Assembly: GCA_964017185.1 (NCBI GenBank)
Contig: OZ024875.1
Coordinates: 66,025,043-66,089,042 of the forward strand
Direction: 5' to 3'
Source: Rugalucina vietnamica
Lineage: Eukaryota; Mollusca; Bivalvia; Lucinida; Lucinidae
Length of the DNA: 64,000 bases
Under the pieces are notes generated by a model. It was given only the letters and a program-made list of their open reading frames with translations. It ran no database searches and was not told where the DNA came from. Both the position numbers and the translations under genes were made by a program. Shown here in pieces: positions 10,815 to 22,128 of the stretch. Every line of letters starts with the position of its first letter. Position 1 is the stretch's first letter.

Positions 10815-11321
10815 GGTTTTACCTGTTCTCCGTGGTTTAAAGTAAATAATGTGCTTTTTATTTGCCGTTACATTTGCACTTTTGATGTCTACACCTTTTT
10901 GATTATGTTCGCTGAATAAAACAGCTGTTTTTCAGAAGGTGATCGCATCTCAACAAAGTAAAACAAAATTCACAACATATAATTTGCCTGCTTAAACAGA
11001 AATTTTAATTTGATGAATGCATCTGCATTATTTCAAACATTCAAATCGAACAGTTACTGACTTCGCAGAACAGGTCACTGATGTCAAAGTTGAATTTGCA
11101 CAGTTGGGAATGTACCTTTTGTCCCCTACATCAGTATGTATAAACACTTATATTGGACATATACAGACGTCAATTAACACGCCTCAGTCAACTTTAAGGG
11201 ACAATAATAGAGAATCGACAGTTTCTTGTTGAAAAATGACTTCATCATATTGAAGGCAAATTTATTGCGGTCTAGAAAAGCTTCATTAAGTTCATCTGGT
11301 TTTAAACTCATGTACCTTTAT

Positions 11322-12300
11322 TCAGCCGCAAGAAGAGGCACCAACTTCAAAATGTACGTATCGAGTATGGTCACGTCGATTTTGGATCACAGCATCAAGT
11401 CTACGCCTCATTGATCCACACAGATTCCGTAAAAGATATCGAGGGATACGGACCCACTCTTCCCGAAGTGTCACAGTCAGATCCCAAACAGTATAAGGCT
11501 GACGGCGACGTTTACGTAAACGTCGTTTGAGTGCATCCCACCTGTGCTCTATTGGGTTAGTCTGAAGAATATGCCGGAAATGGGAATGTATTAATGTCAT
11601 TGGTCGTCAGAAAGTCTCTCGTGAGTCGCGCCGTATGGGGACGGGCGTTATCGTTGAGAAATGTCAGCCCTGGGCTCTGACGGAACATCGGAACGACAAC
11701 TGGTCGAAGCATGCAGTCGACATACTACATTGTCGTCAAATTACCATTAACGAAAACAAGTTCAGACTTGAAATTATGGTTGATGGCAGCCCATACAATT
11801 ATACCACCTCCACCGAAACGGTTATGCTCAATGACGCCATTGCCAGCGTAACGTTCATAGCGACGTTGATATAATCGAATGCGGCCATCAGCGTTAGACA
11901 AGTTAAATCTTGACTCGTCCCTAAAAACAACTGTACGCCATTGTCTGCATTTGTTGTTAAGAGGCCACTGTTGACGTGCACGGCGATGACTTCGAGTTAA
12001 AACAGGTCCATGGTAAGGCCTTCGGCAACGAATTCCTCGATCCCTGACCGATTTCTCACTTTATTGCGACTAATAGTGCATCCTCGACTTCCCATAATCG
12101 TCCATGCTGTAAATTGGGCAGTCACGTAACGGTCACGCAGGTGACATACATGTAATCGAATGAAATTGTCCTACCAGACAGACGATACACGAGGCGAACC
12201 TGGACGAGGCTTGTCAGATAAGCTTCCAGTAGCATTTACACGTCGAGCTAAACGAACATTAGTCGATCGTGACACGTTATAATCCGCGCACTGTTGATTG
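11322..12300 (-). pseudogene. Tc1/mariner-like transposase pseudogene, near full length
   Basis: Minus-strand cut-and-paste DDE transposase, frameshifted. An intact C-terminal frame (11322-11600) has NPIEHRWDALKRRLRKR (NPIE-WD motif), EEWVRIPRYLLRNL and SMRRRLDAVIQ. Upstream on the minus strand, around 11890-11945, another frame reads VVFRDESRFNLSNADGR (first catalytic block DESRF) then YQRRYERYAGN and the FGGG-type block near 11810. Near 12190-12260 a frame reads ARRVNATGSLSDKPRPGSP, matching the helix-turn-helix and GRPR-like linker at the N-terminus. Total length fits the usual 330-350 residues. The frame changes between blocks make it inactive. I could not define terminal inverted repeats. 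Confidence 0.85.
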
Positions 12301-12330
12301 TCATGTCAATAGGTCGCACATTCCATTTAC

Positions 12331-12579
12331 AGCGTCGAAATAGGTAAACATGTTATAAATAGCAATCCGGAAAGTGTACGCCTTTTTCCGGAGAATCAAG
12401 AGTTTTTCCTTTTATGCTAAATACATTTAGAATCCAGAAAAAGTTAACGATCCAGTCATAGTCGTGATAGTACGACCGTGAATCACAAAGTGTTTAGGTA
12501 TCGATAATATTTTGGTAGGCGTTCGAATCCCATTTTTGACTCTTTTTTTTTCTCTCTTTTTTTTTTTCTTTTTTCTTTT

Positions 12580-12611
<32 letters not shown>

Positions 12612-14453
12612 TTTTTCTTTTTCTTTTCTTTTTTTTTTTTTTTTAGATTTTTTTCCTCTTATAAGTACACTATTGCCTGTATTTATTTTATAATAGTTTA
12701 TGTCCCGCAAAACTCTCTTCTTTCCTACAAGACTCGTATATATTCTTTGCTGGTATGTTTAAATGTTCTGTCGCCCTGTGTTCCACTTCGCAGAATGATG
12801 TGAATAACATTGGATACTGGATAGGTCGATTTTGAAAGCAAAATGAGTGTTTTACTAAAATAAATTACACATGTAAAACGTACATGTACATGTAATGCAC
12901 CAGTCATTTATATCCACGGCCCCTAAGGGACCGGGAAATAGCGACGCTTTTAACTTTTCAATTTTAAAAACCCGCGAAAAGTCCGATACTGCGGGGTCAT
13001 ATTTGTGATCATGAAGTTCCTGCTAATAGCCACGGACCCCTTAGGTTTACAATACTGAGGCAAATCTCCGGTACTGCCGGGACTCGTCCAATGTTTAATC
13101 CCGGCACTTCAGTCCCACTTTGCCCCCGCTATACCGGGGATACGAATGACTGGTCATTAATACAAGTGCCACGTACATATATACATGTATGCACACATCA
13201 TCCTTGTTAATACAGAAACTGAATAACTATTTTAATTAACTACTGCTTACTACTTATGTATAAATTATATATTAAACTCGAAGTTATACTTTTGTGAGAG
13301 AATACAAATAAAATTCAGAAGATAATAATAAATAAATGCATATTGGTTTCGAACCTCAGCCCCCATCCTCATACCTGTACAATATGTTGTAATGCACGAC
13401 GGACTCGAGCTCGTAGCCACACGGTTAGTGTTTAACTGGGAATCGATGTAGAAAACGCCCATGATTTAATACGCATGTTTACCTCACGAGGCCTCATGGA
13501 AGATTAGCTATTGCACATATTTTTATTTGTATGTGTACATGGATATATGCTAAATGTAGATACCCTCTTTACATAAAGTCTTTACTTACTTATAACGGAC
13601 TTCCCGAAAATCTCCGGTACTATGCGTCTAATTTCGTCAGCTCACCTGCACGCCCGTTTTCGAGGATTAGTCGATATTTAAAAGTACAAAAACATGACAT
13701 GTTTACAAAATTGAATTATAAAACGTCTAACGTCTTGTGATTGACCACTTTCCAACACCCCTTCAACGCGAGCGCGATCTTTATTATTTAGACATGGCAT
13801 CACTCTACGTCAAAATTATCCAATCACCATCTGTTTCCGAATTCAAACACACACGTATAATTTCGTTTCAAAACAACATGTATAGTAGACGCACGTGTCG
13901 CTAGAGTAAATGGTGACCGCCATCCTAGATTTCATATACGGGTGTATTGAACGAAAAAATGTCACATCAGAATGTGTAATGTCTTTCAAATATACGGTAG
14001 ACCATAGTTTCCAAAATGTAAAATGCGAAATAAAAAAAAGTTACGCCCGATTTTCGGTGAGGCGTTTTTATAGACGTCAGTATATTTTGCTCACACTCAG
14101 GAACGACTTAACCATTTTCTGACACTGCAGACATGTATGCTATAGGAACCTAGTGTCGTAACATATAAGAGATTTGATAACTCATCAGAACTTTTTCGAG
14201 AAAACCAAATGATACCTTATACTAATTTTTAGATCGATTGTGATGTAGGGATTCATGGAATTGCTATAATTTTCTGCCCTTGATGTCATTGGCAGTTCAC
14301 TACTGGGTTACGTACATATATAATTTAGTATTCAGTAAGTATATCATACGTGCACCAGGACATTGATGATTGACACACTTTCTTCCACAAAAAGATGCTT
14401 GCATCGGGTAATGTTTATTGTGCATGCACTTGTCGCGTAACTTAGGGGTCAAA
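12331..14453. other. non-coding with poly(T/C) tract
   Basis: No gene recognised. A long T-rich tract with scattered C lies at about 12536-12645. A GC-richer pocket lies at about 12915-13140. Confidence 0.45.
12536..12645. repeat. poly(T)/TTTC tract
   Basis: About 110 bp of almost pure T with isolated C. The lysine-rich antisense frame across it is an artefact of this tract. Confidence 0.9.
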
Positions 14454-14620
14454 GATGCTTGAAAGTTGCAAAATCTGTACTTCTCCTTGGCTCCATGTTG
14501 CCAAATCTAAAGGGTCATTGACGAGACTTTAACAGTCGAAACCGCGGTATGGCCCATCCCCTTTCTCATTAATGTGTTCACTGCTCTTAAGGGATCTCAG
14601 TTGTATTTTTATTTGCTATT
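14454..14620 (+). repeat. hammerhead repeat family, first tandem unit
   Basis: First of two direct copies that run from CTTGAAAGTTGCAAA through a hammerhead motif to TGTTCACTGCT and a T-rich end. Shared sequence is about 165 bp, and equivalent points are 285-290 bp apart. The part after the ribozyme cleavage site, beginning TGGCCCATCCC, recurs at 44.8 and 56.3 kb. Confidence 0.85.
14512..14555 (+). ncRNA. hammerhead ribozyme motif, type I, one core change
   Basis: Self-cleaving RNA fold read by eye. Helix I: GGGTCA (14512-14517) with TGGCCC (14550-14555), including one U-G pair. The first core strand TTGACGA (14518-14524) differs from CTGANGA only at C3. Helix II: GACT, loop TTAAC, AGTC (14525-14537). 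GAAA at 14538-14541. Helix III: ACC, loop GC, GGT (14541-14548). The predicted cleavage site follows A14549 (triplet GTA). The C3-to-T change should impair catalysis because C3 pairs with G8 in the active fold. Confidence 0.8.
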
Positions 14621-14741
14621 TGAGATCAGCGAGGATATTTTGAGAAATCAGAAATCTATTATTGGTTAAGATTCATTTTTAACCACAGTTTAACATATTT
14701 GGTCCCATTTAGTTAATATTAGTCTTTGTATCGACTACCTA

Positions 14742-14897
14742 CTTGAAAGTTGCAAATTTCTGTAATTCTCTTTGGCTCCATGTTGCCAAATCTAAAATGT
14801 CACTGACGAGACTTTAATAGTCGAAACTGTGGTATGACCCATCCCCTTTCTAATTAATGTGTTCACTGCTATTAAAGGAGTTCAGTTTTATTTTTTT
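14742..14897 (+). repeat. hammerhead repeat family, second tandem unit
   Basis: Second direct copy of the 14454-14620 unit, with scattered substitutions and a complete hammerhead motif. It ends in a T-rich run. Confidence 0.85.
14799..14838 (+). ncRNA. hammerhead ribozyme motif, type I, intact core
   Basis: Core strand CTGACGA (14803-14809) fits the CTGANGA consensus exactly. Helix II: GACT, loop TTAAT, AGTC (14810-14822), perfect. GAAA at 14823-14826. Helix III: ACT, loop GT, GGT (14826-14833), with one U-G pair. Cleavage is predicted after A14834 (triplet GTA). Helix I: GTCA (14799-14802) with TGAC (14835-14838), four pairs. All conserved catalytic bases are present. The cleavage site is exactly 285 bp from that of the upstream motif, so a double-cleaved transcript would release a 285-nt RNA. 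Confidence 0.85.
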
Positions 14898-14899
14898 TT

Positions 14900-16008
14900 T
14901 ATTTCTTGGTTTAACTTGTGTACTTATGATTAATAATGCTTAGCATCAATTCCTATTGCATGTATTTAAATCATTGCTAATTTTGAATGCGGAGTTTTTC
15001 TTTATTTAAATGTAATTACGATTTATTCCTTATATAATAAATCAAACAGCTTGAATGATTGTCTTCAGCTGCAGAGGTTTAAGGAAAACTGAACTGTGGA
15101 TGCCGTGATAAATTAGATTCTAGTTATCAATGAGAAAAATTGTCTTTGGGGATTTTCGATTTAGTATTAAAATAGTGAACAGATCACTAATAAATAATTA
15201 TTTCTTAAACTGTCGTTAAAGCGTTTTGGTTTCAATGCGTCTTTATAAATAGTTCGTCATTACCTATAAAGATATTGCTATTTGCATTGCATGTTTTAGT
15301 TCTATATACACAGCAGAAAGCAGGCGATGAAAGATCTTGACTAGACCTAGATCCTACCTTCTTACACAACCGTAACGTTACATATAAATCTGATGAAACT
15401 CCGGGTAGCCAACAATGTAGAAAATCATATATAGGCCTAAAAGGATTATAATCTACACTTATTGAGCAGACAAAAGTGGAAACAAGTAGCCCCAAAGGCA
15501 ATGATCGCTCACCTGAGAGACCAATATATTTTACAATTTAGTAATTAAGAAAAAAAGGTGAAAGTTTGGTTTTACGACATTTAAAAGTGGCTTAATCAAC
15601 TGAAAATTGATTGATCATGTCTAAATTCAAACAAATACAAATCGGTTAGGCTAGCTAAACCTACAATATATGGATCGGTCTGACTGAATTTCAAACACAT
15701 ATGGAACTTTATATTATTGTTGTCGTCATTACCCACAAGAATCCGGAAGTTCAGTCATAAGTTTTAATTATTAGTTTAGACGTTCAAGTTCATGTTACTC
15801 CTCAGTATGTGATGGGATCTGTACAAATTTCGAAATGAAATATTTTGAGCTTTAATGGTCGTCCTTGTTTCCTATAAAAATGGAAAAGATTCGATCAAAA
15901 ATGAAGCAGCTAGAATGTTTACATCATTCTCCCTATTAAAAGTATAAGGACAGCTAACTCCGTATCCTATGTCATATCATGCTGCATAACAAACTCGATT
16001 AATTGATT
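14900..16008. other. non-coding, no gene seen
   Basis: AT-rich with no recognisable gene; the minus frame at 15232-15501 shows no family features. Confidence 0.4.
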
Positions 16009-17024
16009 TTCATATAGTAAATTTTCCGTTTTTGGATGGTGACGTTCCTTGCCGTGCTTCATATGGTGTATACATTTCGCAACTTATTAGGTTTGCTGGA
16101 GTCTGCAATCATGTTACGGACTTCAATGCGCTGAATAAATGTTTAACGGCCAAACTTCTTCGGCAAGGCTATAGATATCATAAACTTCGAAAAATGTTTT
16201 CTAAATTTTATCGCAGACACTATGAATTGATTTCCAAATTTAATGTTGTGCTAAAGACCTTTTTACGCGAGGGCCTTTCTGAACCAGAATTTTGTATGCT
16301 TAGCTTTTAACCCAGTCATGGTTGATAACTATGCTGCCTCCTTTAATTGCACGCCGATGTGTTGGGCGTCAGACTCTATGATGCCCCGACATAAAGCTAT
16401 TCATTTAAGTTGGTTGGGTCCGGAGTTTCTTGTCTGTTGCTTGGCCATCCGGGGTACAACTGGTGTTTTTCTTTTGCTCCGGAGTTAGTAAGTCATTTGG
16501 CGCTCAGGGATCTCCATCGTCAGGCAGCTTACTCAATCTGCGAGTCCGCGTTTTATGATTCATCATGGTGGTTAACATGACTTATTTGTTTTCCATGACG
16601 ATTCATTGACTAGTTAGAGATTCACCACGAGGACCGAACTACTAACTAAATGTTGTGAACCACTGCAGAAGCTGAGGTTGAGGTTAGGGCCCTGTAAAAT
16701 CGATTTAAAACCGCCAGTAATTTTATATAACTGATCGTTCCAAGGCGATACTTCTGTGGTGGCCCTTATTGTTTTATGTCTTGGTGTTAATATGATTGTG
16801 CTGTTTGGTGCCTTATGTATGTTATCACAATTTTAGCTAAGTCACGTTTAGATAACTGAGTGGCAACCTATTGGGGATAAAGCTGCTCATTCGGCTCACG
16901 ATGGGTTTTAATGGTATTAGCACCTGATTGTTAATTTAGTTTTTTCCCACCTCTGTTTTTGAAGTGGCAATCTTTTTCTGATTGCGCCTTTTCCTGATCG
17001 TTGCATACTTGTGCCTTCTCATAC
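16009..17024 (+). mobile_element. PLE-like copy, older and diverged
   Basis: Starts in the RT block VNFPFLDGDVPRRAS and runs through the C-terminus and tail to a diverged 3' end (CATACTTGTGCCTTCTC). Many substitutions and a deletion in the RT show it is older than the copies at 0.9 or 50 kb. Confidence 0.82.
16032..16310 (+). pseudogene. PLE-type RT fragment
   Basis: About 92 codons matching the region after YLDD (SYGVYISQLIRF ... RRHYELISK ... GLSEPEF). After EF the sequence jumps to the C-terminal LVFNP block, so roughly 50 codons are deleted. No catalytic motif is present. Confidence 0.8.
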
Positions 17025-17596
17025 AAGAGTAACAAATGTGTTTGTCCTGGTTACCTACTAAATACAATGTGCTATATGGTGTTTAGAGTCCGATTCGGTA
17101 GCCACAGGCACGGGTTGAACCTGCCACCTCACGATCATGAAGTGGACGCTATATCACTTTATCTAACGGAACCGGTATGACTGCCATAGTTACATCTCAA
17201 GAATGGAGATGTAAACAAATTAAAATGAGGCCGATATAGGGGGTATTTGTTGACATGGAATACAGGGTTATTTTCCAGTCAGCTTCAAATCATGATGCAG
17301 GAAATCCCCACCACAGTCATTGTGACGATCCTGATTCAGTTTGACTATGACCGGCCTACTGAATGCAGAGATATTCATGTTTGCAAGAGTGGACAAAATG
17401 ACGCCGGCTCGAGTCCCATCCTATAAGCTCACCTTGTGAGTCTTCGGCTAAGGTAAGCTTAAACTGGCAGGACAGGTTTGTTGGTACAACTCATCTGTTT
17501 TATCATGGTGGAGTGCATATGGCGTTCCGAATTTGTACGCATTATACTCTTATAATTATTCAAAGCTGAAAAACGTGTGACGCACAATGCATTTCT
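17025..17596. other. non-coding with tRNA-like segment
   Basis: No gene recognised apart from the tRNA-like stretch at 17095-17175. Confidence 0.4.
17095..17175 (-). ncRNA. tRNA-like sequence, possible SINE head
   Basis: On the minus strand TTAGATAAAGTGATATAGCG resembles a tRNA D-arm and A box, and about 30 nt later GGTTCAACCC resembles the B box and T-loop. The anticodon stem pairs poorly, so it is more likely a tRNA-derived SINE head or pseudo-tRNA than a working tRNA. Confidence 0.4.
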
Positions 17597-18215
17597 GGTC
17601 GAAGTTGAGATGAGAAATTCGAGTTTTCTCCTATAGCCTTTACTCTATTGACTGATAGACAGGTGCAGTCAATGCAGAAATTGAACATTTATTGAATGAA
17701 AGTAACATAAGAAATCAATGGTATTTCGTTTTCGCAAACACTTCAGAAAAATGATCATAAATAGGCACAAGTAGGCAACGATCATCAAAAGGCGCAATCA
17801 GAAAAAGATTCCCACTCCAAAAACCGAGGCGGGAAAACCAAACTAACAATAAGGTACTTAGACCATGAATACATTTAGTAAGCCGAGTGAGCAGCTATAT
17901 TCCAATAGGTGGTCTCTCAGTTACCTAAACTTAACTAAAATATGATAACATACATAAGGCGCCAACAGCACAAAAATAAATTAAACACCAAGACATAAAA
18001 CAATAAGAACCACATCAGAAGTTTCGCCTTGGAACGATCAGTAATATAATATAAAGTACGTCCATCACAAAACAAACGAAATAACCCGGATTTCTTATGT
18101 TAATTTCTTTCAATAAATCTTCAATTTCTGCATTGACTGCACCTATCCTATCTATCACTCAGTAGAGGAAACGCTGTCAGTAGGAGAAAACTCGAAAACC
18201 TAACCTCAACTTCGG
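17597..18215. repeat. large inverted repeat flanking a PLE-like tail
   Basis: The left arm (about 17597-17735) and right arm (about 18075-18215) are imperfect reverse complements, sharing blocks such as CAATTTCTGCATTGACTGCA and GGAGAAAACTCGAA. The spacer is almost entirely a minus-strand PLE-like tail (17764-18057), which looks inserted in the loop of a foldback element. No target duplication could be assigned. Confidence 0.7.
17764..18057 (-). mobile_element. PLE-like tail copy
   Basis: Minus-strand tail with the 3' terminus at about 17764 (GGCACAAGTAGGCAACGATC). It is truncated at the ACGATCAGTAATATA block. Confidence 0.82.
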
Positions 18216-18240
18216 ACTCAATTCCAGTTTGTGTCTCCTA

Positions 18241-19000
18241 TCATTTATCGGTTTGTATGTATACATGTGATTCTCAGTAGTGATTATTTGTATCTAGCAT
18301 GGTTTAAGTGTTGTAACACACACCGTGTATGAAAAAAAAAATAAAGAACGCAATAAATTGATACAAATTAGATAGCCATCTGAAGGTCATTCTAGACATT
18401 GGAGCCATTTCTGAGACCAGCACGACTTTAAGTCGTTCATCATCGAAGGAAATCGGAATGTCAAAGGATCATTTATTATCTATGAGTTCACTGCTTCATT
18501 CTAGAAATTGTTTAGAAACTGAGGAATTCAAAAGAAACATTATGAACTTAATGTATAAATTTATCAGATAAAATATGACATATTATTTCATGTCCCAAAA
18601 GGAATATGACTTTTTAAATTGATGCGGTGATTTTTATTAAAACAAAATTGGTATCAACTCCCATGTCAACGCAATGTATGAAGGTTAATACCTTTGATAT
18701 CGGCATGTGTCAATTTATTCATTGCATTTCATCTTTTGTGGTTTATCTGACTGAAAGTTCATATTTCACATTTCCACAAAGCCATTTATTCTAATTGTGT
18801 CATTGATTCAAGCATGATTACGTTATACGGAACGTTTTATTCTTTGCATCCTCTCGGGTAAATATCGTGATAATGACACTTGATTCTATTTAAATCTACG
18901 GAGAAACATGAATAGTTCACTTTTGACCTTAGACGCATCAAGGATCGATTGTCTACTTTAAATCAGATGAAAACGTATATTCATTTTGAATGCACTTCAT
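18241..19000. other. non-coding, no gene seen
   Basis: AT-rich, no feature recognised. Confidence 0.4.
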
Positions 19001-19032
19001 TTAGTAGTAGCTATTTCGAATGTACTTAATTT
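19001..19032. repeat. isolated unit of the 30-bp minisatellite
   Basis: About one unit (CACTTCATTTAGTAGTAGCT ... TTTCGAATGTACTT) of the array found at 24.75-25.28 kb. It directly abuts the 3' terminus of a PLE-like tail. Confidence 0.75.
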
Positions 19033-19203
19033 GCTACAAGTAGGCAACGATCAGGAAAAGGCAGAATAAGGAAAAGATTCCCACTCCAAAATCCGAGGTG
19101 GGAAAAAACTAAATTAACAATCAGGTACTTATACCATGAAAACATATCGTCAGCCGAATGAGCAGCTATTTTCCCAATAGGTGGCTACTCAGTTATCTAA
19201 GCT
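19033..19203 (-). mobile_element. PLE-like tail copy, short
   Basis: Minus-strand 3' terminal 170 bp (ACAAGTAGGCAACGATCAGG...), truncated after the GGTGGCTACTCAGTTATCT block. Confidence 0.85.
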
Positions 19204-19329
19204 TTAATTAAGTGCTGGCTCAGATAAAAATCATGCAGGTGACTCCACATGATGGGTAACGGATTTGGCTGATTTTCATTTGTCTGAGAGGTTTTGATGA
19301 CAGAACAAGAAAAATAAGGTTTATTTCAT

Positions 19330-21420
19330 TTTTTTTCAATTCTCGTCACCATGGCAACGGGAACTAGTATTTTGCCTAAAAATCGCTAAATTCTACTCTA
19401 AAAATGGTATAATTCAAAATAATATTTTATGAATGTGATAAATGTTAGGTAGAATGGAACAATTCGAATAGAAACACTTAACATAGCTTAAAGCTTTTAA
19501 GCCAAAACAACATTGATTTTATTCAGCTTGGCGTTGCCATGACAACGCATATTATACCACTAAGTCAAAAAATATGAAAAAGGCATTTTTGGCTGTTTTC
19601 AGATCAATTTATCGCAACTTCAGTAGACTGATATTGATATGCAGTAACACTTAATCTATAAAGCAATTCTTATATTACATGTTTCCACAATAAAACGCTT
19701 TGCCTTTTCATATACACGGTTACCATAGCTACAAATCGAACACCACTGAAATGAAAAATCTAAAATTTACATTTTGGAGGGTTTTCAGGTAAGCTTATAT
19801 CAGCTTCTAATCACTGGTGGATATATTTTGTAGCAGTGTACCAAGAAAGGAACTTATGATTTATCATATACAATAATAGAAAAAATAGCTTGGTAATTTA
19901 CCTGGTTGCCATGGCGACAACTATAATGCTACAAAGGAAAATTATCTAAAATATTGATTTTTGGGTTGTTTTCACACCAAGATATTGACACTTCAGTAGA
20001 CTGATGTAAACATGATATTGCCGTTTAATTGTAAAGTAAGTATTATATTACAAGTTTCATCAACAGAACCCTTTACCTTTTCATATACACGGTTGCCATA
20101 GCAACAGATCGAACACCACTTGAGGCAAAAATGTAAAATTTACAATTTGGAGGGTTTTCAGTTAAGTTTATGTCAACTTCTAATCACTGATGGATTTATT
20201 TTGTAGCATTGTACAAAGAAAGCAACTATTGGTTTATCATATTCAATAACAAAAAAGACAGCTTGGTCACTTACCTGGTTGCCATGGCGACATTTATAAT
20301 GTTACAAGGGACAAATATCAAAAATATTGATTTTGTTTTGTTGTTTTCACACCAAATTATTGCCACTTCAGTAGACTTTTTTGAACATGATATTGATTTA
20401 GAATTATAAAGTAAGTACTATATTACAAGTACAACACTTCGTAAATTAATACGTGTGGTTGCCATAGCAACAAACCGAACACAACTGGAGGAAAAAAACG
20501 GCTAAAATTTACATTTTGGGGGTTTACAGGTAAGTTTATATCAGTTTCTTTTCACTTGTGGATTTGTTCTGTAACATTGAACCAAGAAAGCAAATAGTGA
20601 TTTATCATATCCGATAATAAAAATGACAACTTGGTCACTTACCAGGTTGCCATGGCGACAACTAAAATGCTACAGATGAAAATATCTAAAATAAAGAATT
20701 TTTTGGTTGTTTTCGCACCAAATTATTGCGACTTCAGTAGACTGATGTTAACATGATATTGAATATTAATTATAAAGTAAGTATTTTATTATAAGTTTAT
20801 ATAATAAAACGCTTTGCAAGTTAAAATGCATGGTTGCTATAGCAACAAGCTGAACACCACTGGAGAAATATATTTAAACGTGACATTTTATGGAGGGTGG
20901 AGGAGCCTTCTGATCATTTATATCGGCATCTGGACAATTATCGGTATTTATTTTGTCACATTGCATCAGTAAACCAACAATTGTTTTATCATGCTCGATG
21001 ATGAAAAGACAGTATGATCACTTACCTTGTAACCATGACAACAACAAAGTCACACCTGAAGATGAATGTCCAAAATTGGAATTTTCTGCTGTTTTGAGAC
21101 TCAATTCTTGTAAATTCTGTAGACAATTTTTTTATGAAAATGTATAATGATCTAGAAGTATCAAATACATCATTTGTTCAAAAGATTTAACCATTTGAAA
21201 ATTCAAATACTGGTTACCATGACAACAACAATGTCATTCTTTGACAGCCGCCCAAAATTGGCATTTTCTGCTGTTTTGAAACTCATCTATTGCAAATTCA
21301 GTAGACTGATATTGAAATTAAGTTTTGTCATGTAAAGTGTCTCTGATATTACGTGTCCGGAAAAATAAAACCCTTTGCAAACTCAAATACCTGGTTGACA
21401 TGACAACAACAGAAACACCT
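19330..21420. repeat. satellite of about 186-bp units with X-box palindromes
   Basis: Twelve units, each with one copy of the palindrome GTTGCCATGGCAAC or a close variant, at about 19345, 19533, 19719, 19905, 20092, 20278, 20458, 20646, 20833, 21029, 21213 and 21394. Spacing is 180-196 bp. In the middle the variants alternate: GTTGCCATGGCGAC (19905, 20278, 20646) and GTTGCCATAGCAAC or similar (19719, 20092, 20458, 20833). The higher-order unit is thus a dimer of about 370 bp with shared blocks such as CTTCAGTAGACTGATGT and GGAGGGTTTTCAG. The outer units are more diverged. Confidence 0.9.
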
Positions 21421-21520
21421 GAAGACAAATGTTCAAAACTTGATTTTTTTCTGCTGTTTTGAAACCAAGGGCTTGTAACCTAAGTTGTCTGATATCGATA
21501 TGAAATTCTACTATAATTGC

Positions 21521-22128
21521 GAATCAACTAGATCTTCAAAAATGTGTTTCCAGGTACGAGTGAAAGTGCATAAAACAAGCACAATTAAAAATGCTCCTGA
21601 ATTAACTATTGTTAATTTTAAAAAAGCTTTAACTTGAAAAATGAAGTCGTTCCCCTTGAAAATAAGATTTCTTTAAATTTTAGTTATTCTTGAATTTTCG
21701 GAAAATATATAACTACTTTCAAGCTGAAACAAACAGATTTCATAGTAAACACTTCAATATATATATTTTTTTTCGTTCCTTTATACTCTTCATACTGTTC
21801 CTCTAAATTCTTTGCAACGTGCACTTCTGTGTAATAAAATGAATGCAGTTCAAGATACATTGTACGAGGCGCAATTGTTCTGTGATTTTCCTTTTTCGTG
21901 CGGTCTCCCGCAGGCTTTAGATGTCCTAGCTCCGATTTTGAATTAAGTCTATACTGCTACAACGTCAAGTGTTTAAAAACGTTAGACCGTTACCACGCCG
22001 TAGGGAGCATCGTCAAGAGACTCTGCGATGATTGTGCAGCCACCGCATGTTTTTTAATGATAATTTGGTGACAAAAAATTGTACAGACATCGTTTGTTTG
22101 ATGTTAAAATTGATGCTTAACGTCCCAG
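21521..22128. other. non-coding, no gene seen
   Basis: AT-rich left part and a GC-richer right part next to the candidate frame at 22129-22467. Confidence 0.4.

Larger units (their letters stand above)
9170..11225. other. non-coding with palindromic sites
   Basis: No gene seen over 2 kb. It holds CRE-type palindromes (10056-10106), an X-box-type palindrome (10295-10308) and a 12-bp inverted repeat (10742-10753 with 10803-10814); these are listed separately. Confidence 0.45.

Noticed and set aside
19330-21420. CRISPR-like or tandem gene array
   Set aside because: Units are about 186 bp, diverged along their whole length, with no short constant repeats and unique spacers; it is an ordinary satellite in a eukaryotic genome.
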